DNA from: Flagellatimonas centrodinii
Lineage (GTDB): Bacteria; Pseudomonadota; Gammaproteobacteria; Nevskiales; Nevskiaceae
DNA: 64,000 bases
NCBI RefSeq assembly: GCF_016918765.2
Contig: NZ_CP092104.1
Span: forward strand, 2,046,001 to 2,110,000
Direction of reading: 5' to 3'
Shown here: in pieces, positions 47,891-54,698 of the stretch
How the letters are laid out: each line of letters begins with the position of its first letter
How positions within the stretch are numbered: the first letter of the stretch is position 1
Translations under genes and position numbers: made by a program
The notes under the pieces: generated by a model
Seen by the model: the letters and a program-made list of their open reading frames with translations, nothing else
Database searches by the model: none
Told to the model about the DNA's origin: nothing

Positions 47891-48105
47891 ATCCAACCGT
47901 CCGTATCACCCTCTCGGCCATGGTGATGATCGGCCTGGGTGGCTGCGCCGCGGTGCAGCCCTGGCAGCGCGGGGATCTGGCGCGCACCGAGATGGCGCTG
48001 GACCCTGATCCACTGCTGTCGTCCTATCGCCAGCATGTCGAGTTCAGCAAGGAGGCGGCCAGCGGTGGCGCCACGCTGGGCGGTGGCGGCTGTGGCTGTA
48101 ACTGA
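47887..48105 (+). CDS. DUF4266 lipoprotein
   Basis: The 72-residue protein has a lipobox signal (MVMIGLGGC, Cys20), a short body with PWQRGDLARTEMAL and HVEFSKEA, and a Gly/Cys tail GGATLGGGGCGCN typical of DUF4266. The function is unknown. The segment SGGATL (59-64) recalls the S/T-G-A-T flavinylation motif recognised by ApbE, but with an extra Gly. It is translationally coupled to the TlpA gene. Confidence 0.85.
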   Translation: MNPTVRITLSAMVMIGLGGCAAVQPWQRGDLARTEMALDPDPLLSSYRQHVEFSKEAASGGATLGGGGCGCN

Positions 48106-48115
48106 GCGAGTGACC

Positions 48116-49288
48116 ATGAAACGTCGACCCCCATCGCTGGGCGCCCTGACTGCGGCCGCGCTGGCGCTCCCTGGGCTGGCCGCTGCACAGACCGAGATCC
48201 AGGCGGATTATCTCTATGCACACTACCGCGAGGGCGATCTTCCGGCGGCGCGCGCCGCCAGTGGCCAGGGCAGCGACCGCTATGAAATCGATACACACCT
48301 GATCCGCCTTGCCGGCGAGCGTGACGAGCACTCGCTGACGGCCAGCCTGCTCTACGAAACCATGAGTGGGGCTTCTCCCTGGTGGGTGCAGCCCGGCGCC
48401 GATGGTCAGCCAGTCCAGGTGATGAGCGGTGCCAGCATTCGCGAGGAACGGATCGACCTCGACGCCACCCTCACCACACCGGTCCGCGGTGCTGAGCTTG
48501 GCGCCACTCTCGGCTACTCACACGAGGACGACTACGAGGCGGTCAACGGCGGCGTCGAGGCGGAATTTACCCCCGAGTCCGGGCCGCGGACCTACAGCCT
48601 CGGACTTGGCTATTCCTACGACCGGATCGACCCCACCATCGGCGCCAGCAGCGCCGACGTGATCGATGATGCAGATCGTGACAGCGTCAACGTTTATGCC
48701 GGCAGCACCTGGGTGATCAACCCGCAGACCCTGGTACAGGGTGCGCTCAGTTTCAGCCTGCAGGATGGCTATCTCTCCGACCCGTACAAGCGGGCATTTC
48801 TGACCGACATCGCCAACACCGTGCGCGATCGCCGACCCGAGAACCGCCGACAGTGGTCACTGAGCACGCGGCTGCGGCACTTCGTCCGAGCGGTCGGTGG
48901 CGCGTTTCATGTCGACTACCGATTTCACCGCGACGACTGGCGGATCGAATCGCATACCCTCGAGCTGGCCTGGCACCAGACACTGGATCCCTCGCTGCGC
49001 ATCAGCCCTTCGATTCGCTGGTACAGCCAGTCCCAGGCCTATTTCTATGCGCCGTTCTACGGCAGCCTGCGCGACGATGGACTGGCGTCGTCAGACTACC
49101 GGCTGTCACCCTACGGGGCCCTGTCATTTCGCCTGGACCTGCGCAAGGTGGTTGACGACTGGCTGCTCGGCGGCGGGGTGGAGTGGTACGAGGCCTCGAA
49201 GGACTACGCGCTGGGGTCGGTGAAAGTCGAGAATCCGGGGCTGATCGACTACCTCAATGTCACCGTGCGCCTCGGGCGCCGCTTCTGA
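48116..49288 (+). CDS. DUF3570 outer-membrane beta-barrel protein
   Basis: The 390-residue protein has a signal peptide and a long run of beta-strands with aromatic girdles, with DUF3570 landmarks YLYAHYREGD near the start, RYEIDTHLIRLAGER, SASIREERID-like barrel strands and a C-terminal LRLGRRF ending in Phe, as expected of Omp85-inserted barrels. The family regularly sits with DUF4266 and ApbE genes; the role is unknown. It is followed four bases later by the ApbE gene. Confidence 0.85.
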   Translation: MKRRPPSLGALTAAALALPGLAAAQTEIQADYLYAHYREGDLPAARAASGQGSDRYEIDTHLIRLAGERDEHSLTASLLYETMSGASPWWVQPGADGQPVQVMSGASIREERIDLDATLTTPVRGAELGATLGYSHEDDYEAVNGGVEAEFTPESGPRTYSLGLGYSYDRIDPTIGASSADVIDDADRDSVNVYAGSTWVINPQTLVQGALSFSLQDGYLSDPYKRAFLTDIANTVRDRRPENRRQWSLSTRLRHFVRAVGGAFHVDYRFHRDDWRIESHTLELAWHQTLDPSLRISPSIRWYSQSQAYFYAPFYGSLRDDGLASSDYRLSPYGALSFRLDLRKVVDDWLLGGGVEWYEASKDYALGSVKVENPGLIDYLNVTVRLGRRF

Positions 49289-49293
49289 GCGGC

Positions 49294-50217
49294 GTGAAGG
49301 CCGCTTGCGCAAACGTCTTCCGTTTTCACCGACTGGGGGGTCCCTGCGTCCTCCATCTCCACGCCGCCGATGCGAGCGCGCGACAGGCAGCCGCCGCCGC
49401 CGACGTGGAGCTGCAGCGGATCGAGGCCAGATTCTCGCGCTACCGCCACGACAGTATCGTCAGCCAGATCAATGCCTCGGCCGGCGATCCCGCCGGCATC
49501 GCGGTGGATGACGAGACCGCTGCCTTGCTCGACTACGCCGCTGCCGCCCACCACGAAAGCGGAGGCGCCTTCGATATCACCTCCGGGGTGCTGCGCCGGG
49601 TCTGGGATTTTCGTGCCGCGCGGGTGCCCAAGCCCACCGAGGTCGAGGCGCTGTTGCCTTTGGTGGGCTGGCATCGGCTGCATTGGCAACGCCCTCGGCT
49701 GGTGCTGCCGGAGGCCGGCATGGAGGTCGATTTCGGCGGCTTCGGCAAGGAATACGCTGCCGACCGTGTCGCCGCCCTGTTGCTGGAACGCGGCATCCGC
49801 CATGGTCTGGTGGACCTGGCCGGCGATATCCGGGTGCTGGGGCCGCACCCGGACGGTCAGCCGTGGCAGATCGGACTCCAGCACCCGCGTCAGGCGGGTG
49901 CGATTGCCCGCATTGCCTTGCGTGAGGGGGCGGTGGCGTCCAGTGGCGACTATGAGCGCGGCTTCGAGGTGGACGGGCAGCGCTACTGCCACATTCTCGA
50001 TCCCCGCAGTGGATGGCCGGTGCGGGGGCTGGCGGCCGTCAGCGTGGTGGCTGACCAGTGCCTGATTGCGGGCACCGCCGCCACCACCGCCATGTTGCTG
50101 GGCCCCGAGGCCGGGCGGGACTGGCTGGCGGCGCTGCAGCTGCCGCATCTGTGCGTGGCACCTTCGCTGGCCGTCCACAGCGCTCCCGCCGGGCTGTTCG
50201 CGACAACCCGGCCGTGA
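49294..50217 (+). CDS. FAD:protein FMN transferase, ApbE family
   Basis: The 307-residue protein shows ApbE motifs: RFSRYRHDSIVSQIN, the metal/FAD region VDFGGFGKEYAADR, SSGDYERGFEVDG and HILDPRSGWPVRGLAAVSVVA. It would attach FMN covalently to Ser/Thr of a partner. The only plausible start is GTG at 49294 just after the DUF3570 stop, and it lacks a recognisable signal peptide or lipobox, unlike most ApbE proteins, which work in the periplasm. Either the enzyme acts in the cytoplasm or the start has been missed. Confidence 0.83.
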   Translation: MKAACANVFRFHRLGGPCVLHLHAADASARQAAAAADVELQRIEARFSRYRHDSIVSQINASAGDPAGIAVDDETAALLDYAAAAHHESGGAFDITSGVLRRVWDFRAARVPKPTEVEALLPLVGWHRLHWQRPRLVLPEAGMEVDFGGFGKEYAADRVAALLLERGIRHGLVDLAGDIRVLGPHPDGQPWQIGLQHPRQAGAIARIALREGAVASSGDYERGFEVDGQRYCHILDPRSGWPVRGLAAVSVVADQCLIAGTAATTAMLLGPEAGRDWLAALQLPHLCVAPSLAVHSAPAGLFATTRP

Positions 50218-50349
50218 CCGGCCGCGGCAACCGGCCGTGCATACTCCGGGCGATGCGGCGGTCGGTACTGGTCGTGTCGGATTGCGGCAGAATTCCGCCT
50301 TTGGACATGCACGTCGTCCGCCTGCATGCCGCCACCCTGGAGTTCCCTG

Positions 50350-50787
50350 ATGGACGCTGCAACCCTATGTCTTCTGGCCACTGGCCTGTTCTTTTTGAAT
50401 GGCATGCTCACCGGCGTCTGGAAGTATGTCGCCATGGCCCGGAGCGACACCGCCACCGCGCCGGTGTATGTCGACATCGCCCACCGTACCTCGCTGATGT
50501 ACGCCTTCTCCGCCCTGGTGCTGCACGCCTTCGTGCCGTACTCGCCGCTGGGTCCGGTCGGGACGCTGTGGGCCGCCGGTATCCCGCTGCTGTTCTTCGC
50601 ACTGGCGATCGGCACCTATGTGCTGCACGGGATCCTGCGCGACACCGACAACCAACTTCGCAAGCCGTATGTTCTCGGACGGGGCCGTGTGCCCGGCGTG
50701 TTGCTGCACGGTTTCATGTGGGCGTTGGTGCTGGGCGAGATCGGCGGTTTTGCGATTCTCTTCTGGGGGTTCCTGCAGGGCCTGTGA
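50350..50787 (+). CDS. Unknown four-helix membrane protein
   Basis: The 145-residue protein has four hydrophobic helices (about residues 3-20, 45-62, 70-90, 113-138), one with the sequence MYAFSALVLHAF. I do not recognise the family. The ATG at 50350 has GGAG seven bases upstream. It is separated from apbE by 132 bases and precedes the WYL regulator by 10 bases. It may share the regulator's operon. Confidence 0.65.
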   Translation: MDAATLCLLATGLFFLNGMLTGVWKYVAMARSDTATAPVYVDIAHRTSLMYAFSALVLHAFVPYSPLGPVGTLWAAGIPLLFFALAIGTYVLHGILRDTDNQLRKPYVLGRGRVPGVLLHGFMWALVLGEIGGFAILFWGFLQGL

Positions 50788-50797
50788 GCGCCGGCAG

Positions 50798-51766
50798 ATG
50801 AACTTCTTCGACCGCGTCCTGCAACTGCACGGCATCCTGCGCGACCGGCGTCTGCCGGTGCCGCGTGAGGAGCTGCAGACGCGACTCGAGTGTTCCCGCG
50901 CCACCCTCTACCGTCTGGTCGAGAAGCTGCGCGACGAGCTGGGGGCGCCACTGCGCTACGAGAAAGGGCGTGGCTATTGCTACGACCGCGAGGCGCCGCA
51001 GTTCGATCTGCCGGGGCTGTGGTTCACCGCTGAAGAATTGACCGCGCTGCTGACCTTCGAGCAACTGCTGGAGAGCGCCGGGGCCGGCATGGTCAATGAA
51101 GCGCTGGCGCCGCTGCGCGACAAGGTACGGGCGCTGCTCGGCAATCCCGCGGCCGGCCTGCCGGACTGGAGTCGACGGCTGCGCATCCTCAGCCAGGCGG
51201 CTCGGCCGGCCGGCCCGTGTTTCGCCACGCTGGCATCGGCGTTGGCGCGACGGCTGCAAGTGACCATCGTCTACCGTGCCCGCAGCGATGGCGACACCGA
51301 AACCCGGCGCACGGTGTCGCCTCAGCGCCTCACCCGCTACCGCGACAACTGGTATCTGGATGCCTGGTGCCACTGGCGCCAGGGTCTGCGCTCGTTCTCG
51401 GTCGACCGGGTGGCGAATGCGGAGCTGCTGCCCGAAGCGGCGCGGGAGTGCAGCGATGCCGAACTGGATGCCGAGTTGGCGGCCGGCTACGGCATTTTCG
51501 CCGGCGCTGCGGTGGCTGAGGCAGTGCTGCGATTCAGTGCCGATGCGGCACGCTGGGTGTCAGCCGAACAATGGCATCCGCGCCAGCGCAGCGCCTGGGA
51601 TGCGGACGGTGGCTATCGGCTGTGGCTGCCCTACAGCCAGCCCGACGAGTTGCTGCGGGACCTGCTGCGCTTTGCCGGCGAGGTGGAAGTCCTGGCGCCC
51701 CCCGCGCTGCGGGCAGCCGTTCGGGCAGCGCATGCGCGAGGGGCGGCGCAACACGCCCCCGACTGA
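50798..51766 (+). CDS. HTH-type WYL-domain transcriptional regulator
   Basis: The 322-residue protein has an N-terminal winged helix (about 1-62, LECSRATLYRLVEKLR) followed by a WYL domain (about 145-225: TVSPQRLTRYRDNWYLDAWCHWR) and a C-terminal WCX-like extension. WYL proteins often sense nucleic-acid or nucleotide ligands and regulate defence or DNA-repair genes. An inverted repeat 3 bases after its stop (51770-51786) precedes the HIRAN-like gene. No clear Shine-Dalgarno sequence, but the coding potential is strong from the ATG. Confidence 0.88.
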   Translation: MNFFDRVLQLHGILRDRRLPVPREELQTRLECSRATLYRLVEKLRDELGAPLRYEKGRGYCYDREAPQFDLPGLWFTAEELTALLTFEQLLESAGAGMVNEALAPLRDKVRALLGNPAAGLPDWSRRLRILSQAARPAGPCFATLASALARRLQVTIVYRARSDGDTETRRTVSPQRLTRYRDNWYLDAWCHWRQGLRSFSVDRVANAELLPEAARECSDAELDAELAAGYGIFAGAAVAEAVLRFSADAARWVSAEQWHPRQRSAWDADGGYRLWLPYSQPDELLRDLLRFAGEVEVLAPPALRAAVRAAHARGAAQHAPD

Positions 51767-51769
51767 GCC

Positions 51770-51786
51770 GTCTCATGGAATGAGAC
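51770..51786. promoter_or_regulatory. Inverted repeat GTCTCAT-GGA-ATGAGAC before the HIRAN-like gene
   Basis: Two perfect 7-bp arms around three bases lie between the WYL gene stop and the next gene, 45 bases before its ATG. It could be a WYL-protein operator controlling the HIRAN-like and rmuC genes. Confidence 0.45.
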
Positions 51787-51831
51787 ACCGTGCCGATAGC
51801 GTGGGGGCCCTACCGACGTCAGGAGCCCGCC

Positions 51832-52200
51832 ATGTCCCGTCTTGCCGCTGTGATTGTCTTGGCCAGTCTCGCCATCACCCCGCTCACCGCCTGTCTGGCT
51901 GGAGAGCCGCAAGCGTCCATCATTGCACCGCTGGAACAGGTGGCCTCGCATCCCGGACGCGCGTTGTTGCCGGTGCTGCAGCCCGGCGATCCGGTGCGGC
52001 TGGTGCGTGAGCCCGACCACCCTTTCCAGCCGGGCGCGGTGGCGGCCTACTGGGGCGAATTCAAGCTCGGCTACCTTCCCGCCGCGTTGAGCGGTACGGT
52101 GTGCAGTGGCTGTGCGGAAGGCGAGGTGCCGGCTGCACGGGTTTCGGCAGTGGCCGGGCAGGGCGTAGCGCTGGAGTTGCTGCACCGACGGGCCTCATGA
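51832..52200 (+). CDS. Exported HIRAN-like domain protein
   Basis: The 122-residue protein has a lipoprotein-type signal (LASLAITPLTAC, Cys21) and a segment matching the HIRAN-domain pattern: VRLVREPDHPFQPGAVAAYWGEFKLGYLPAAL. A CSGC pair follows. Cytoplasmic HIRAN domains bind DNA ends; an exported version is unexpected, so the function is open. The ATG at 51832 has AGGAG six bases upstream. Neighbours are a WYL regulator and rmuC. Confidence 0.7.
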   Translation: MSRLAAVIVLASLAITPLTACLAGEPQASIIAPLEQVASHPGRALLPVLQPGDPVRLVREPDHPFQPGAVAAYWGEFKLGYLPAALSGTVCSGCAEGEVPAARVSAVAGQGVALELLHRRAS

Positions 52201-52220
52201 CAACAACATCTGGAGCGTGA

Positions 52221-53612
52221 ATGAGTGATCTCCTGGGGCATCCTGTCTGGGTGCTGCTGAGCGGCTTGCTGCTGTTGGCGGTGGTCGCCCTGGTGCTACG
52301 CGGATTCCGCCTGCAGCGGGCGCTGGAGGCGGCCAGGCACGCACACGCCCAGGCCGCGGCCGCGGCCGCGCGGGTGCCCGCCTTGGAAGCGTCGCTGGAG
52401 GCACAGCGTGCAGCGCAAGGGCAGGCCGAGCGCGAGCAGGCGCGGCTGCAGGCCGAGCTGGCGGCCGCCCAGCGCAACGCCGACGAAAAGCTGGCGCTGC
52501 TGCAGGACACCGAGCGTCGCTTCGGAGAAGCATTTCAGGCGCTGTCTGCACAGGCGCTGGAGAAGAACAATGCGGCCTTCCTGCAACTGGCCAACGAGAG
52601 CCTCAAACGGTTCCAGCAGGGCGCCGAGCACGACCTCGGTGCGCGCCAGAAAGCGATTGAAGCGTCGCTGGGTCCGGTGAAGGAGAGCCTGGGCAAATTT
52701 GATGAACGGGTGGCGGCGATGGAGCGCCAGCGCGAAGGGGCCTATCAGGGGTTGCGGGAGCAGTTGCGGCAACTTAGCGAACACCAGCTGCCGCGGTTGC
52801 AGAGTGAGACCCAGGCGCTGGTGAAAGCCCTGCGGCAGCCGCAGGGGCGTGGCCGCTGGGGTGAACTGCAGCTGCGGCGGGTGATCGAAATGGCGGGCAT
52901 GGTGGAGCACTGCGACTTCACCGAGCAGACCAGCGCTACCAACGACGAGGCCCAGCGGCAGCGACCGGATGTGGTGGTCCGACTGCCGGGCGAGCGGCGT
53001 ATCGTGATCGATGCCAAGGCGCCAATCGACGCCTACCTCAGCGCGCTTGAAAGTGAAGACGACATGACCCGGCGCGACCACCTGCGACGACATGCGCTGC
53101 AGTTACGGCAGCAGATCAAGGCCCTGGGCGACAAGCGCTATTTCAGCCAGTTTGATGACACCGTCGATTTCGTGGTGCTGTTCGTACCCGGCGAAGCCTT
53201 CTTTTCGGCCGCCCTGGCCGAAGACCCGTCGCTGTTCGACGAGGCCACCGACCGACGGGTGATGCTGGCCAGCCCGACCACCCTGATCGCCCTGCTGAAG
53301 GCGGTGGCCTATGGCTGGCGTCAAGAGGCGGTGGCGCGCAGCGCACAGGACATCGCCGCGCTCGGCAAGGAACTGGCCGAACGTCTGGGGACCTTTTCGG
53401 AGCATCTGGTGAAAGTTGGCAATGCCCTCGGGACCGCGGTTCGGCATTACAACGGGGCGGTCGGCTCGCTGGAGACCCGCGTGTTGGTGTCGGCACGGAA
53501 GTTCGAGGCGCTGGGGGTCGGCGGCGGTGACCCGCTGTCGCGACCGGAGCCGGTGGGGACCGCGGTGAGGCCACTGGCCGCACCGGACCCCGGCGAGGGC
53601 GACAAGGACTGA
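52221..53612 (+). CDS. rmuC: DNA recombination protein RmuC
   Basis: The 463-residue protein has an N-terminal membrane helix (residues 6-25), a long coiled coil (about 30-110, Ala/Glu/Arg-rich) and the RmuC nuclease-like domain (QPQGRGRWGELQLRRVIEMAGM, RPDVVVRLPGERRIVIDAKAPIDAYL). The PD-(D/E)xK-like Asp-Ala-Lys is visible in IDAKAP. RmuC limits inversion between short repeats in E. coli. It starts 20 bases after the HIRAN-like gene. Confidence 0.92.
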   Translation: MSDLLGHPVWVLLSGLLLLAVVALVLRGFRLQRALEAARHAHAQAAAAAARVPALEASLEAQRAAQGQAEREQARLQAELAAAQRNADEKLALLQDTERRFGEAFQALSAQALEKNNAAFLQLANESLKRFQQGAEHDLGARQKAIEASLGPVKESLGKFDERVAAMERQREGAYQGLREQLRQLSEHQLPRLQSETQALVKALRQPQGRGRWGELQLRRVIEMAGMVEHCDFTEQTSATNDEAQRQRPDVVVRLPGERRIVIDAKAPIDAYLSALESEDDMTRRDHLRRHALQLRQQIKALGDKRYFSQFDDTVDFVVLFVPGEAFFSAALAEDPSLFDEATDRRVMLASPTTLIALLKAVAYGWRQEAVARSAQDIAALGKELAERLGTFSEHLVKVGNALGTAVRHYNGAVGSLETRVLVSARKFEALGVGGGDPLSRPEPVGTAVRPLAAPDPGEGDKD

Positions 53613-53632
53613 CGGCGATTGCGGCCATGGCG

Positions 53633-53638
53633 GATAAT
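53633..53638 (+). promoter_or_regulatory. Putative -10 element of gmk (leaderless spacing)
   Basis: GATAAT is followed by exactly six bases and then the gmk ATG at 53645. A longer frame begins at 53627 but would place the hexamer inside the coding sequence. Confidence 0.45.
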
Positions 53639-53644
53639 CCAGCC

Positions 53645-54283
53645 ATGAACGAGGCCCCCGTCCCTGGATCCCTGGTGATCGTCTCTGCCCCCAGTGGCGG
53701 CGGCAAGACCAGTCTCACGCGTGCGCTGGTGCCTTACCTGGCACAGCGTGATGTCCGTGCCACCCTGTCGGTGTCGTACACGACACGGGCCATGCGGGCC
53801 GGCGAGGTTGACGGTGAGCACTATCACTTCGTTGATGTGCCGCAATTCCGGGCGATGATCGCAGGTGACGCTTTTCTCGAGCATGCCGAGGTGTTCGGGC
53901 GCCACTACGGCACCGGTCGCGCCAGCACGGATGCGCTGCTGGCGGCCGGTGTCGACGTCATGCTCGACATCGACTGGCAGGGCGCCCGTCAGGTCCGGCA
54001 GCGCGCCGAGGCGGTGACCTCGGTGTTCATCCTGCCGCCCTCGCTGGCGGAACTGGAGCGGCGGCTGCGCGGGCGTGGTCAGGACAGCGACGAGGTGATC
54101 GCACGGCGCATGCGCGAGGCGCGCTCGGAGATCGCCCATTACGACGAGTACGACCATCTGATCGTCAACGAGGACTTCGAGCGGTCGCTGGAAGCGCTTG
54201 CCGCCATCTTCCTCGAGCGGCGACAGCGGCAGGCGATGCAACTGCGGGCGCATCCGGGTCTGATCGACCGGCTGCTGGCATAA
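53645..54283 (+). CDS. gmk: Guanylate kinase
   Basis: Gmk phosphorylates GMP to GDP. The 212-residue protein has the P-loop SAPSGGGKTSL, the GMP-binding SVSYTTRAMRAGEVDGEHYHF region and DIDWQGARQVR. I chose the ATG at 53645 because this matches the family N-terminus and the -10 spacing. It begins the gmk-rpoZ-spoT block. Confidence 0.93.
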   Translation: MNEAPVPGSLVIVSAPSGGGKTSLTRALVPYLAQRDVRATLSVSYTTRAMRAGEVDGEHYHFVDVPQFRAMIAGDAFLEHAEVFGRHYGTGRASTDALLAAGVDVMLDIDWQGARQVRQRAEAVTSVFILPPSLAELERRLRGRGQDSDEVIARRMREARSEIAHYDEYDHLIVNEDFERSLEALAAIFLERRQRQAMQLRAHPGLIDRLLA

Positions 54284-54349
54284 CGTCGGGCGACCCGGTA
54301 TCCTCTGCGGTCTTTCGGCGCCCTGCCGACCCCGAAGCTGAGGATTTTC

Positions 54350-54613
54350 ATGGCCCGCGTCACTGTAGAAGACTGTCTGGACAAGATTCCCAACCAGTTT
54401 GACCTCACGCTGGTCGCGGCCAAGCGTGCCCGCCAGTTGGCGCGTGGCGCCGATGCCCGCATGCCCTGGGGCAACCACAAGTCGACGGTGCTGTCGCTGC
54501 GCGAAATCGCCGAGGGTCTGACCGACCGGGCGGTGCTCGAGGAGCAGGACCTGCCGGCAGTGCAGCAGCCGAAGATGGAACTGGAAGCGCTGGACCCGTC
54601 GTTCGACGCCTGA
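54350..54613 (+). CDS. rpoZ: RNA polymerase omega subunit
   Basis: The 87-residue protein begins [31 protein letters not shown], the conserved omega N-terminus, and ends in an acidic tail. Omega stabilises RNA polymerase and forms one ppGpp binding site, which suits its place just before spoT. A terminator follows at once, but spoT has its own promoter-like sequence. Confidence 0.96.
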   Translation: MARVTVEDCLDKIPNQFDLTLVAAKRARQLARGADARMPWGNHKSTVLSLREIAEGLTDRAVLEEQDLPAVQQPKMELEALDPSFDA

Positions 54614-54634
54614 GCGCTCCGAGGTTCTGAAAAG

Positions 54635-54656
54635 CCCGCCTGACGGCGGGTTTTTT
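54635..54656 (+). terminator. Rho-independent terminator after rpoZ
   Basis: CCCGCC-TGAC-GGCGGG is followed directly by six T residues. It separates rpoZ from spoT, whose promoter lies 31 bases further on. Confidence 0.85.
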
Positions 54657-54686
54657 GTGGGCGTCTTGCCGGCCGCCGGAACTCCA

Positions 54687-54692
54687 TATACT
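54687..54692 (+). promoter_or_regulatory. Putative -10 element of spoT (leaderless spacing)
   Basis: TATACT, five of six consensus bases, is followed by exactly six bases and then the spoT ATG at 54699. No Shine-Dalgarno sequence is present. Confidence 0.5.
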
Positions 54693-54698
54693 CGGTCC

